A DNA stretch of 64,000 bases from Diphasiastrum complanatum (Eukaryota; Streptophyta; Lycopodiopsida; Lycopodiales; Lycopodiaceae), in assembly GCA_029204225.1 (NCBI GenBank), contig CM055095.1, positions 25,466,503 to 25,530,502 of the forward strand, read 5' to 3'. Below are positions 42,886-56,728 of the stretch, piece by piece. The position numbers and the translations under genes are program-made. The first letter of the stretch is position 1. Each line of letters begins with the position of its first letter. The notes under the pieces were generated by a model. The model was not told the DNA's origin. It made no database searches and worked only from the letters and a program-made list of their open reading frames with translations.

Positions 42886-45800
42886 TGTCTTCATTTTTAA
42901 ATGCATTTTATACATTGTTTTCGAAGAACTTTTCTCATGCGAAATTGTAATGAATCCTTCTTCTTAAGTTTGGATGCAAAAACTAAATCTAGATCTGCAA
43001 GCCCACTCACTCCCTCTAAATCACTTGAATGTTTCTATCTATGTTGTTCCCATTTTGAACATGTTTATGTGCCTGCTTCTATCCTTACTTTAAGTATACT
43101 CCTTTTAAAGAGGCGTACTCTCTGTCCATCTCTTCTCTCTAGAGATCAGAGTCTATCCTATTGGATGCTTCTTCGACAGTAGTTGGTTCCTAAATTAGAT
43201 AACATACAAATTAATGTATCTTGGAGGCTATGTGCGTACTCTGATTGATCTTTTTGGAGCTGACGTAAGCTGTTGATCTTGTCTTTGGTTTTATTGCTCC
43301 TAAGTAGCAGCAACATTTTCTTCGGACTTGTTGTCGACTGCCGGCACATTCGAATTGAAGGCTCGAATTGTCGTGTTGATGGCAAGAGTAGTCTATACCT
43401 CTATCAAGTCTATAAATTGATCCTCGATAAAAACAACATCCCTGCCGAAGAATGATAAAATTCCAGCAAGTTCACACGTGTGGGGAATGATCCTCAAGTG
43501 TGAATGATTTTGTGAAGCTTTGTGTTTAGCACATAATTTGATTCTAGATTGAATATCAAGATCTAGTACAAGATTTTATGGCCAAAGCACAATCTAGCAT
43601 GCTAAGAATCAAAGAATGATTGCTTTGATAATCAAAAGAGAAGAAGTACAAGAATTTAATGCATTAGCATAATCCTCTACTCGAGTTAGAGAGAGAAAGA
43701 GAGAGCAAAATTCAAGCAAACAATAGGATAGATCCAAATTGACATGGAATAGCTTCAAAGCTTGGTTCTTCATAAAAAATTATGAGAGAGCACACACCGC
43801 AGAAGCCAACCTTGTGGCCACTATACGGAGATCAAAACCGAAGGGAATCGCAAGCTACGTCTTGCGACAAATGTTGTGACCATTATGAACCGCCAAGCCA
43901 ACATTGTGGTTCACCTACGGCTTCTACGACTCATTGTTCTAAGTTTCTCAAAACATTGATTCAATTTCTCATTCCAAACAACAATGATTGGATGTTCCTC
44001 ATATATGCGTAGTATGTAAAAGTAACATACCCATTCTAGACTTAGTATTGAGTACTTGAATAAGCTTCAATGTAGCAATGTTGACAATTGCAAGATCATA
44101 TTTTACAAAAATTGGACATCTCATAGATTATTATCACATCAAAGAGTTCACATGAATGAAGTAACAAGTAAAAAGTCTTTGAACAAAGTTTACGTCATTA
44201 TAAAATGGTTTCATGTGTTTCTTTGAGCTTAGAATATACAAATGAGATCTATTTTATGATATTGAAACATTGTTTTGACCAAGTGAAAATCATGATTTAT
44301 TTGGTAACTATTTAAAAGGTCAATAATTATCACTATGAATCATTAATGTCGACCTCAAATTCAATGACATGATGAAAAATTTTATTTTTTTATCATATTC
44401 AATTAGTTACTACTTGAAAGGATAATGATCTCTACATAATACAAGTCCACTTACATGTAGTGATATATACATGTGCCATATTTTGTGGAAATTTATTCAT
44501 ATTCTTTGGGGATTTTTTTTTGCTGAAATTTGTTTGTTATCTTTTGGAGAGATTATTTTCTTATAAATGTCATGGTTTGGCTACAGTCACCAAAATTTCA
44601 CAAGCTTTGTAGAAGAAAAATCATTATGTTAGCCAAGTCTATGGACATTATCAGTATTATATCTCTTGACTTTGTAAATCTTAGAATGTAACACATGTAA
44701 GCATGCTCATTACCAAAAAGGCCAAGACGAATATTCTTTTTCACAATTGTTTTTCCTTTGTATATCTCATTTATTAAACTGTTGACCTCAAAAGAAAAGA
44801 GATCATTACAGTTCTTGGTGGACTTCACATGTTCTTAGTTTTTGCTTTATGTCCTCAATTTGAGAGTGATAATAATTGAAACCCCAAACTCAAGTGGAGA
44901 AAAATAAGTCTTCACTAATATGGCCCTTAGGAAGAACAACTTCAAATTTGTTTTTACATGATCATAATGATTAGCATTTTTCACTTTTTTGAAGTCATAG
45001 ATTTTTTATCCACAAAATTGCTTTACTATGTTTCAATTATGTGGCATCAATACATTTCAAAAAAAATCAATAAGTTCCCAAATGCACAATATTATTACAT
45101 TTTTCTTGCAATAATTCTAAAATGATATTTCAATTGAAATATGCAAATTTGCCTTCAATATATAGTATTATTGCCTTCATATGAATCTTGTGAATGATAG
45201 ATCAACTAGATGAAAATATGGCTTGTTAGCATGCCATGATGATTAAGCAATAACAAATTTTATGAGTATAGCTATTCTTTTGCTCATTTTATATAGAATA
45301 GATTTGAAAAATATTGGTAGACATGTTGCCTAACAAGGTTCATTATTTTAGGAATGGAAAATAATGTGTCTTCAACATTCTTTTTTCTCTTCACAAAAGT
45401 CAATATACATTATTTTTAAGCAAAAGTACTTCAAATGCATATCATTATTTCATTTTTGGCAAATATGCTAAACAACAATATGATTTTAGAAATGTCCTTG
45501 ATATATTTAGTAGTGTAAAAAACTTGCCAAAGATTTTTATTTTTTTTAAACGAGTTATACACCAATTTACAGTATAAATCTTTTAGTATATTATGAAATC
45601 CATCTATTTCTTGTGTGCAAGATTGAATCTTAAAGGGCCTTTAAAGATCCTCACATTCTACAACATCTCAGTAACACAACAAACTATAATTTACTTTAAG
45701 TGTCCTACCAAAAATAAATATAAAGAAATATTACATGTTATGATGATTTAAATGTTAGTATACCATACTTTTGAGTTGAATTTTTTATCATTTGTGCTCC

Positions 45801-45901
45801 TAGAATCTTAGCTTGCAAGAATGGCAATTGTCAATTTATAACAAAGTGAATGGATCCCAACATCCAAGGTCTCAAAAAAAAAATGCATCTTTGTGTCCAT
45901 G

Positions 45902-45903
<2 letters not shown>
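42883..45903. other. AT-rich intergenic DNA
   Basis: No gene supported. A candidate LTR stretch of the copia family lies at 43445-43990: it contains CACACGTGTG and a GA-rich patch, but no PPT, primer site or duplicate. From 44030 to 45790 there is only AT-rich DNA with short readings. Confidence 0.45.

Positions 45904-45982
<79 letters not shown>
45904..45982 (+). repeat. (GA)n microsatellite
   Basis: About 39 GA units. It sits just upstream of the duplicated EGF segment at 45983. Confidence 0.95.
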
Positions 45983-47845
<1,863 letters not shown>

Positions 47846-48180
47846 GTTCTACAAAATTTTAGCCAATCTAGCTTGATAAAAAAAACCATGTAGTATAATG
47901 TAAATTTTGTACATAAGTGGATTCCACACATGTGAGGAAAGATGCCACATGTAAACCCACTCCTAATGTAGGTTAGGTCAAGTCCATAGGGTTGATCATG
48001 TCATTTTGGTAGTAATTCCTAGTTTATAGGACCTAAATCCTAGATTTAAGGTGAAAATTTGACCAACTAGCTATCTACCAAGCATGACTATAGGAAATAG
48101 ACTAGGGTTTCATTTTAGGTCAAGGAGAGTGAGTTAACTTCCTTATTACATATTGGAAATCCACCTAACTTCAAGAAGGA
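47846..48180 (+). mobile_element. Copia LTR fragment, plus strand
   Basis: Homologous to the reverse complement of 56400-56728 and to 60940-61240 (plus). GCTTGATAAAAAAAACCATGTAGTATAATGTAAATTTTG, TGTAGGTTAG, CAAGTCCATAGGGTTG and CAACTAGCTATCTACCAAGCATGACT are shared. This copy is oriented forward and truncated near 48180; no body follows. Confidence 0.8.
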
Positions 48181-48941
48181 AGTCGACAAGTTTGCATCGG
48201 AATGTTGGTATGGTAAAACATTCTTTGAAGCCATTTTGTACTAATGGAGGAGGGGAAAAAATTATGTCAATTAGTACATTGGTTCAAAGTGGCGTGTTGT
48301 TGGATTTTTTGGGTGTTCAAAGTGGCAAGCTATTGGTTTTTTTCTTGAAGATGGTGGACACCAGATTTAGCCATGGTTTATTGATCATTTTTAGCCTATG
48401 TTACATCGTGAGCATCATCTTATGCATTGGGAACGGCCTGCAGAAGGTTTTTGGACAGCAAGGTCCACATTTGGAACACTTTGGACAGCAAAGTGTTGGT
48501 GATTTTGTGGCTATTCGACAGCCTGCTACAGCCTCTTGTTGGTTGTCCGAGTCTTTGTGGGATAACAAAGCATCTTTTTACCTTGGAGGAAACACACATG
48601 CCTCACCAAAATCAGTACCGTATGTTGATTTTCATGTTTTGATGCTTACTTCTTATGATGACGGTGTTGTCTTACATAGTGTTGGTGAGCATATCATTGA
48701 TAGTAAGATTCGAAAGGATGTGATGGTAAAAGAGTATCATACTCTTCTTTCTGTTTCTTGTGGTAAGAAGACTTATGGAATCATGTGGGAACCATTGATG
48801 GATTGCAAATCCATATTTCGGCTTGTGGCTGGTTTTTTGGTTACCTACTTTGGATGGAGCATGCTTGTCTTCACTCTTCGACTTGATGCTACCGCACTTC
48901 GTATTTTACATCTCTTTTACATTGGGCATGATTGGGGCTGA
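48181..48941 (+). other. Long open reading of unknown nature (262 codons, starts 48153)
   Basis: I do not recognise it. The frame has two hydrophobic segments (about residues 80-95, FSLCYIVSIILCIGNGL, and 222-240), scattered Gly, Trp and Cys, and no domain. Its first codons overlap the LTR fragment. The DNA contains short internal repeats (TTCAAAGTGGC at 48277/48314; TTTGGACAGCAAAG), so part of it is repeat-derived. It may be an unfolded relic of repeat DNA. It could also be coding; codon use alone does not decide. Confidence 0.25.
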
Positions 48942-48947
48942 GATTTT

Positions 48948-48949
<2 letters not shown>

Positions 48950-49041
<92 letters not shown>
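48950..49041 (+). repeat. (GA)n microsatellite
   Basis: About 46 GA units, adjacent to the EGF segment that begins at 49042. Confidence 0.95.
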
Positions 49042-49045
<4 letters not shown>

Positions 49046-49179
49046 CTGAATTCAATTGATATTATCTTAATTCTAGATTGCACAAGTAATTCAACGGGCA
49101 TGTGGGTCATAGTACAATTCTCATAGAGAGAAAGACAAGAACCTGATATGAGGGCTACTTGGGATTTTGGTGGATGGCC

Positions 49180-49822
49180 ACAACTAGTGCTATGCTGAAA
49201 TCCGTCCCCTATCAGACCTTTCGGACATAAGCAATTGTATGAGCCTGGAAGATTTATTTCCTGTACAATTATTCGAACTGGCATGTGCACATTCATCCAC
49301 GTCTGCAGGTCCCAAACAAGAACAAATTGTATAGAGATCATAGATAATTTACTAGAATGGTGTGACTTTTCATAACATTGAGGCATTCAATTACCTTGAC
49401 CGAATGCGACTGTAATCTGAAAAGTTTATGAAGCAACCTAAAATCCTTAAATTTTCCAAATTTGGTTAACCTTGACAAAACATGTGAGATCAAAGTTCCA
49501 CATTCAACTTCATGTGGGCCATTATAAACTCTGAAAAGAGAAATCTTGAATTTCATCTACAACATCAAAAAGAACATAAATTGCATGGCAATGAGAAGGA
49601 AAGCACCATTCTCAATGGAAACCCTTTTTTAGCACTGGCATGATGTTTTTACCTTCTTACCTGCATAGTCGGTCCCATCTTTATATCCATCCCCTTGATA
49701 GCCATGGGCAGTGCACTCGCAAACATAGACAAAAATGTCCATAGAATCCTTACAGCTGCTGAGTGGGCCTTTATCAAAGCAGACATAGTTTGGTTGTAGC
49801 AAAGGACAAGGATGTTGACTAC
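49180..49822 (-). pseudogene. Wall-associated-kinase-like EGF exons
   Basis: On the minus strand two EGF-type modules lie in separate exons. Exon one, 49822-49661, has YVCECTAHGYQGDGYKDGTD, then the donor GCAG|GTAAGA; a stop or acceptor-like TTAG bounds it at 49823. Exon two starts after CTGCAG|AC at 49302 and reads DVDECAHASSNNCT, a calcium-binding EGF start. The phase-1 junction joins G and AC to make Asp of DVDEC, which supports the pair. A +1 frameshift then leads to INLPGSYNCLCPKGLIGDGF. WAKs sense pectin at the cell wall with such EGF modules and have a cytoplasmic kinase. No signal peptide, TM or kinase is found, so it is a fragment or pseudogene. The frameshift supports decay. Cys counts fit two EGF modules. 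Confidence 0.7.
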
Positions 49823-49949
49823 ACTAACAGGTCCTTCTATCCACAAGAGATTAAACGTTCCTGGTTCTTGAGACAAGTGCGGAAGCGTTCAGGTCAGATC
49901 TGGCTGATTATTTCATCTCTATCAATATCTGTTTTGCCTATCTGTTCTA

Positions 49950-50135
49950 CAATTACTAGGAATGAAGCAATAAGCGTTTACAACAACAACAACGTTACAA
50001 ATAGTTCTACGCTTGCTAGGAATGAAGCAATAAGCATTTACAACAACAACAACTTTACAAACAGTTCTACGCTTACTAGGAATGAAGCATTAAGCGTTTA
50101 CAACAACAAAATTACAAACAACAATGCAACTACGA
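49950..50135 (+). repeat. 60-bp minisatellite, three copies
   Basis: AGGAATGAAGCAATAAGCGTTTACAACAACAAC begins at 49958, 50018 and 50078, exactly 60 bases apart. Unit 3 is cut short. The 60-base period preserves reading frame, and a frame at 49763-50146 encodes 20-residue repeats (TRNEAISVYNNNNVTNSSTL), but its upstream part overlaps the WAK exon antisense. It is not claimed as a gene. Confidence 0.9.
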
Positions 50136-50146
50136 TGCTAGCTTGA

Positions 50147-50969
50147 ACTGAACGTTATCAGTGAAGGCACATGCAAGATATTACAAATGCTATGACCAAT
50201 CACTCTACGCAATCTTACATTAAGCTATCGATCACATTCATGTCACTCCGACACACATTTATTTGCACAAAGCATTTTTCTTGCTCATGCTTCGCTTGTT
50301 TGCAAGATCCTCCCACCATAGAAAGCACTAATAGCAACATAAAGTGCCCACGAAATCAACAAATTGAAAAACGTCTTTTCTTTTTGCTACCATGTACGTC
50401 ATGACATGCAGTCTTGCTAGGGCTTCGTGTGGTTGGGGTAGTTTCTTGCCACTGATTTTGTGAAACTCAAGATCAAGCAATTGAAAGGATCTTTTGGACT
50501 GCAGATAGTGGAAATCACTGCAACGATGTTCCTAGTGAATTTCCTTGTTTCGATTGTAAACATGAAATGGTTGGGATATTTGAGCGACATCGGTGCTGTT
50601 AACAAAAAAAAAACCCATTTTAAAACTCTCGCGCACTTGGCACTTGGCATACCTACTAGCTTTTAGCAAAATCATCACAACAAAATACAATCGTGGCAAA
50701 GTTATAACAAATGAGTTCAATGACTTACAATTCATTAGTTAGATCTTCATTTCCTCTCCTTGAGGTCTCGACTCACGAGTTATACTCTATTTTGTCCACA
50801 CGAGAGAAGAACAATAAAAAAGTACCTAACATAAAACCCTAAAGACTTGGCAAACTTACAAGATAAGAACTAATCAAAAGAGGAGAGAAGTAAAATAAAA
50901 AAGATTCAACATAAAACCCTAAAGCTTAACAACCTTACAAGAGAAGTAAAACCGTAAAGCTTAACAAAC

Positions 50970-50972
<3 letters not shown>
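50147..50972. other. Non-coding DNA, possible intron of the TMEM70-like gene
   Basis: No recognised feature. The upstream exon(s) of the gene at 51211 must lie here or further left but I could not identify one. Confidence 0.4.

Positions 50973-51016
<44 letters not shown>
50973..51016 (+). repeat. (GA)n microsatellite
   Basis: About 22 GA units, probably inside an intron of the TMEM70-like gene. Confidence 0.95.
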
Positions 51017-51019
<3 letters not shown>

Positions 51020-51210
51020 AGAATGCAGGGAGCACCATCCTTGATCAGAGCAGGTGAATGTCTATCAAATTTGTTTTGATCTACATAGATGCAGTTTGCA
51101 TCTTCAGGACATAAATGCAACCTTATGATGGGTTTCCTAAATACCATGTATATTTTGTTCTCTGTTTGATTCTGCTTATAATATTGTGGCGAAACTGTGT
51201 TTTATTGCAG

Positions 51211-51794
51211 GCTACAAGCAAGCCCTAGCCAAGCTCCATCCCTCCCCCACCCATAAACCCTTCCTATATGCATTGCAGCAACACAAATGGGTCTGTCAGC
51301 AGCCATCAATTCAGCCCAACAAAGAACGACCCACCTCGGAAATGTCTTCTCAATTGGTGATCTATGAAGGTCACATGTCAGATGTGCTGAGAAGAGTAAA
51401 GGTTCTGTCCTTCACAACCTGCTCCTTGACAGCAGCTGGAAGCCCCATCATCACCTTCTTCATGTATCCTGGGGTCTCTGTTTTCGTAAAGGCAGCTATA
51501 GCCTCTTCAATGATCATACTCAGTGCTTCTACCACATTAGGGTTACACTGGTTTGCAGGCCCTTATGTGCATAGGCTCACATGGGAGCCTGGATCGGAAC
51601 AGTTTGATGTGAAAATGCTGTCATGGATGGGGACCTATTTCAATAGAACAATCAGTATAGCTGATGTTGAAGCTCCGGACACACAGCGGCCGCTTGTGAC
51701 ATTTGCTGCAAAGGGCAGGTTCTACTTTGTGGATCGCGATAATTTTCCTGATAAGAAGCTTCTACAGAAGCTGATTCCTGGATCACGCAGATAG
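51211..51794 (+). CDS. TMEM70-family protein, last exon
   Basis: The acceptor is TTTTATTGCAG|GC at 51210/51211 and the frame is open to TAG at 51792-51794, giving about 194 residues. An ATG lies upstream but the true start lies in an earlier exon (phase-1 junction). The exon has VIYEGHMSDVLRRVKVLSF, then two hydrophobic segments (about 60-80 and 85-110) and HWFAGPYVHRLTWEPGSEQF, VTFAAKGRFYFVD. This order, a two-helix hairpin followed by a beta-rich tail, is the TMEM70/TMEM186/TMEM223 pattern. Human TMEM70 is a mitochondrial assembly factor; the plant role is inferred only. The exon is intact without stops. It is the best host gene besides the FLZ pair. Alternative: a duplicated exon without a promoter. 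Confidence 0.7.
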
Positions 51795-52756
51795 CCATGC
51801 TCTCCTGATGTCTTCATGCTCCGTGGATGAAACATTGAACTTAATGGCAAGTTGAGGTATTGGTGGCCACTTTTCATTTCATTTTTTTGTTGCAGATGTT
51901 TGCTTCTTTCTCACATTCTATACTACTTCTCTGTGGGCTCTCTGTTACATGTTCCTTTCAAGCAAATTGGCTTGTCCTTGATGAAGTGGGTTCCTAGCCT
52001 AAAAGCAGAAGGTTAAACTTTCTTCTCAGATTGCATCTCTGTCTATTATCTGATCTGGGGATACTGGAAAAAGGAATGACAATGCCAATCTTTTGGACTT
52101 TGACCAATTCCTAGAGCTCAATGAATGTTTAATTTGTACTGGTTAGCTTTTCTCACACTCAGTTAATTTCATTGTCTAGTACACATGATTTTTAACAATT
52201 ATTGACGAGGTTTAAGATGTCACACATCATAAGTAGGATATCCATTGTGTCTTTTGAAAGGCGATATAGTTTCTTCATTTGTGTGAGATTGATGGATTGT
52301 GGAGTAAAAGATTTACTTTTTAGTCTGTATTTTTGAAAAGCATGCCTTTCCATCACCCACCTTTGTCGAAGTCCCTGCAAAGGTTCTTTTAAACTTTGTT
52401 GTGTATTTAACAGTTTTGGAAGATAATAGCATGTTTTTCTTATTATATCTGCAGACACCGTGGATGTCTCTGAACTTTTCCTCTTTTGAGATGTCCAAAA
52501 TCTCCCTGAACTTCACCTCTTTGATTAAGTTGTCGCAGCAATAGAGCAAGATGGATTCATGTTTTTCTCCAACATGATCACACAAAATAGAGAGAAGCGA
52601 CATATGTGATTATATAATGGAAAGTGAGGAACTAGGATCAGGGCTAGCCTCATGATTGTGAATTCTGGAAGTTTAATATTAGAAGAAGAAACATAATAAA
52701 GCAACATCAAACATAAAAGTAGTCTAGTTGATTATGTTTCCAACTCAGCCTGTTCG
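51795..52756. other. 3' side of the TMEM70-like gene and non-coding DNA
   Basis: Likely includes the 3' untranslated region for a few hundred bases. The remaining sequence to the copia RT fragment shows no gene. A minus-strand reading at 52313-52710 has no family motif. Confidence 0.45.
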
Positions 52757-54165
52757 ATAGACTGATGAGTTTGCTCACTATTCTATATATGAGCCAACCA
52801 CAGTCAAAGAAGCAATGTCACAGGCCGATTCAGATAACTAGAAAGAAGCCATGGACAAGGAGTACAGCTCGTTGATGAAGAACAACACTTGGATTGTCTC
52901 CAAGTTGCATGTAGACAGAAAAGTCATTGACTGGAAATGGATTTTCAAGATCAAGTATAAAGCAGACGACAACATCAACAGGAGGAAGGCGTGACTCGTG
53001 GCAGGAGATTTCCACAAATTCCCAACGTCGACTACTATGAAACCTTTAGCCCAATGGTCAAGCACTCCTCTATTCGACTGTTGCTATCTATCATATGCTG
53101 TTGTAGCCAACCTTGAGGTACACCAGATGGATGTACAAACAATATTCCTCAATGGAGTCATTGAAGATGACATCTATATGATCCAACCAGAGGCTATGTC
53201 CTCAATGGTCAAGAAGATCAAGTATGCAAACTCCATAAAGCCTTGTATGGTCTGAAGCAATCATCGAGAGCTTGGTTTAATCAAATCAACACATTCCTAA
53301 TCGATCATGGATTCCAACCAAGCTCTGCACACTGTAACGTTTATTTCAAGGCGGTCGATCAATCCTTTATCATCATTACACTATACGTGGATGATACGTT
53401 GCTTTTCAGCAACAACACCGCACTGGTAAAGGACACCAAGAGGACGCTATCCCAAGGGTTTGAGATGACAGATCTAGGGGTAGCATATTATTGTCTCGAG
53501 ATCCAAATCCATAGAGACATAACCAAAAGGCTCCTCTATCTAACTCGGTAGGGGAACTTATTCAATGTTATTTCAAAATTCAATCTAATGAATTGCAAGC
53601 TTGTACATAATCCCATTGATCCAGGTTTAAAGTTATCTAAAGAGCAATGACCTCAGACCAGTGAGAAGAACGACGAAATGAAGGGATATCCATATCAGTC
53701 AATTATTGGATCCCTGATGTAGGCGATGATCTCTATCAGGCCCGATCTTGCATACGTCGTTAGCTCTTTAAGACAATATATTTCTAACCCTTGTATGATC
53801 CACTAGAAAGCTCTTCTAAGAGTACTCAGATATGTACGAGCTACCATCGACCTATGCATTTGCTATGGAGAGACGATCCATCCGATGTGCACACACTGCA
53901 TGGATACACAGATGCGAATTGGGCAGGCGATATCGACACAAAAAAATCTGTCTTTGGATTTGTCTTCCTGCTCAATAACGGTCCAATACCCTGGAATAGC
54001 CGAAAACGGACCTCTATCGTAATGTCTTCCGTAAAGTTAAAATACATTGCAGCCTCTCAAGCTACAAAAGAGGCGATTTGGTTGAGGAATCTATTGTCTG
54101 ACATTGGTCTCAGACAAAGTGCTCCACCAATCATTCAATGCGACAATCAAAGTGCCATTGCATTA
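52757..54165 (+). pseudogene. Copia RT and RNase H, degenerate, plus strand
   Basis: Reading begins YEPTTVKEAMSQADSDN (RT start), then YYETFSPMVKHSSIRLLLSI. The block 2 region (QMDVQTIFLNGVIEDD) is partly scrambled. YGLKQSSRAWFNQI and FIIITLYVDDTLLFS (the YVDD catalytic motif) lie at 53245-53410, then EMTDLGVAYYCLEI. RNase H follows with GYTDANWAGDIDTKKSVFGF, an EAIWLRNLL region and QCDNQSAIALS near 54150. At least five frame changes and several stops. It ends without the RNase H tail, at the junction with the minus-strand gag near 54165-54190. Confidence 0.85.
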
Positions 54166-54189
54166 TCAATCTGCTCACCACCCTTGCAA

Positions 54190-55291
54190 GATGCACAATT
54201 GAATGGATAATTTGCATGCAATTTGAGGACTCGGCCATTGTCATTGAGGACTCCCTTGGAACTCTCATGCTTTGAGGCTGATCCTCAAGATCTTGCTCCT
54301 TTTGATGCTCCTTCTCAATGCAAGCAAGATTACACTTTGCCAAGATCTCCTCTTGAATGATCTCCTCCTTTGCCAAGCTCATTCTTTCAAAAGCAACACT
54401 AGCTTCCAACTTAAACAATCTTCCATGTTTAAATCCCTTTGCAATGCAAACATCATTCTTCAAGATGAAGCAAACACCATGCTTAAAGTTGACATCCAAA
54501 CCACTTTCTAAGAGTAGACCAACACTAAGCATATTCTTGGTGATTGATGGTACATAAAGGACATTTTCTAGATCCATGCATTTTGAGGATTCTAGACACA
54601 AAGAGATGGTACCAACACCATCTATCCTACACTCTTCATCATTTGCAGTAAAGACAAACTTTTTAGCAGCATTGAAAGAGTGTAAGGTTGAGAAAATTTC
54701 CTTTTCACAAGACATGTGGGAGCTAGCCCCACTGTCGATCCACCAATTGTCTCTTGAATTGCTATTGCTTGTTGGTGAGGATGTAGATGCCATCAAGAAT
54801 ACATCTACTTTATCCTCCTCCTCCTCCTTTGCAAGGTTTCCTTGTTTGTCCTCCTCCACTTGTGCTCTTAGTCTCTTGTAGCATTCAGATGCATAATGCC
54901 TCTTCTTTCCACAAAAGAAGCATTTCAGCTTTGACTTGTCCTTTGAACTTGATGCATCATCCTCTTCTTTGGCCTCCTTTGGATGTTTTTTCTTTCCATT
55001 GGTCTTCTTTTTGCCCTTGAATGAGAAATTGGCTTTCTTATCACCATCCTGCAAAGACAAGGAACTCATCCTAGATTTTGCATGAAACATCCTACACTCT
55101 TCAGCCACTAATACACTTTGAAGTTTTTCTATAGTTGGCAAAGTGTCTTGGATGGCAAAACTTTGAACCAAATTTGCAAAGTCATCTCCTAGACCATTAA
55201 GGACAATTTGTACAAGCTCTCCATCATGAATCTTCTCTCCAATGGAAGCCAACTCCCTATTTAGAGACTTGATGGTGACTTCTACAAACAA
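54190..55291 (-). pseudogene. Copia gag/protease with large internal deletion, minus strand
   Basis: A 386-codon frame starts at 55291. It has gag C-terminal sequence (LNGLGDDFANLVQSFAIQDT, LPTIEKLQSVLVAEECRM), a single zinc knuckle CFFCGKKRHYASEC (one residue different from the usual Gly before His), and the protease WWIDSGASSHMS with later ENVLYVPSITKNMLSV. Then the reading enters the region before integrase (KLEASVAFERMSLAKEEI). After NLACIEKEH it jumps to LEDQPQSMRVPRESS, which in the intact relative at 62-64 kb (LEDQSQDARTPRRSTR) lies after integrase. So integrase is deleted in frame. Truncated at 54190 against the plus-strand RT. Confidence 0.85.
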
Positions 55292-55314
55292 GAAATAGAT
55301 TTGATTGAATTGAA

Positions 55315-55690
55315 ACTCACAAAGGTCTCACACTTGCAGTGTTTCACTCAAATTTGATTTCTAATCCAACAAATGGACTTATAATCACAGTTCTATCACT
55401 CTCTCACAAAGCTGGAATGAAGATAAGATGAAGTGAAAACTACTTTCAAACAAATCTTGCCAAAAAATGAATTTGACTGTCTCTAGAAACTTACTAAGGT
55501 CTCTCTCTTGTAGTTTAGATTTCTAATCCAACAAATGGACTTATAATCTCAATTCTAGCACTCCCTCACAAAGTTGGAATGAAGATAAGATGATGTGAAA
55601 TCTACTTATAATCAAATCTTGCCAATTTTGGCTATTTTTGGACCAAAAAATGACTTAATCTCTTTCACACTTTTTGATGTACTTTCAAGA
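55315..55690 (-). repeat. Two-copy tandem duplication in the copia leader, about 180-bp period
   Basis: AAGGTCTC.C.CTTG.AGT and GATTTCTAATCCAACAAATGGACTTATAATC.CA.TTCTA.CACTC..TCACAAAG.TGGAATGAAGATAAGATGA.GTGAAA.CTACTT recur at 55315 and 55497, with gaps. The duplication lies in the leader of the minus-strand element between gag and LTR. Confidence 0.85.
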
Positions 55691-56044
55691 CCTGTAAAAC
55701 AAGTTTAGAGGACCTGATTTCAGCCTAGATTAATTAGATCTCATGACCCTAAGTCAAATCTAATCAATGGCACTCAATCTTGGTAGCTTATCCTAAGATT
55801 TTCACCAAAAATTACACCAAAAGCTCACAAATTGAATTTTTTTGGATCAAATGAATACCATGCATTAAATGCAGGTTCAGAGGTGCCCACACATGTGAAC
55901 AGTACGGATTTGGACCCCTACCAAGTTTGGGATCAAATCTCCTCACCAAAATCAAGATTCTAGCTTGCCCTCTCAATACTAGCTTTTAGCACCAAAACTT
56001 GCTAAAAATGGATTTGCATTAGATCAATGGCTTATGCTCTTGTG
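55691..56044 (-). other. Leader of the minus-strand copia element
   Basis: Non-coding sequence between the tandem duplication and the inner end of the 5' LTR. No primer site could be identified, though it should lie near 56040. Confidence 0.4.
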
Positions 56045-56728
56045 TACTTTAGGACCATAAATGGATCTACAAAAGATCCACAAGAGTGATTGGATGCTTG
56101 CTTAACAATCTATCAAAAAACTAGACACAAAAAAGTTGATCTAGATTGGCAATTTGACAAACAACAAGCATTAACAATCAAAAGCATTGATAAACATTGA
56201 AGCCCACACGTGTGTACTACAGTCTGATGTACGACCTCTAGACTGAGAATGAAGTATAAATCAATTTGGTTTCATTTGGATCACAAAAACTCAATGTACA
56301 TAGTGAACTAGCTTGAGATTGCCAATGAGCTCCAAAAATTTTCTATCTTCTCACTATGGAGAGAGGGAATACATAGCAAATTCAACTTTCTTCTTGAAGT
56401 TAGGTGAATTTCCAACACGTAATAAGGAAGTTAACTCACTCTCCTTAATCTAAAATGAAATCCTAGTCTATTTCCTAGAGTCATGCTTGGTAGATAGCTA
56501 GTTGGTCAAATTTTCACCTTAAATCTAGGATTTAGGTCCTATAAACTAGGAATTACTACCAAAATGACATGACCAACCCTATGGACTTGACCTAACCTAC
56601 ATTAGGAGTGGGTTGCCATGTGGCATCTTGGCCTCACATGTGTGGAATCCACTTATGTACAAAATTTACATTATACTACATGGTTTTTTTATCAAGCTAG
56701 ATTTGCCAATTTTTGGCAATTCTTCACA
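56045..56728 (-). mobile_element. 5' LTR of the minus-strand copia element
   Basis: Shares blocks with 47846-48180, 60923-61979 and 4440-5079. It starts on the minus strand at 56728, TGTGAAGAATTGCC, the family's TGTG start, and runs to about 56045. The right boundary (plus coordinates 56729) is sharp: copia RT coding sequence begins immediately. Confidence 0.75.

Noticed and set aside
48153-48941. 262-codon reading as a host gene
   Set aside because: It begins inside an LTR fragment, has internal short repeats and no known domain; recorded only as an open reading.
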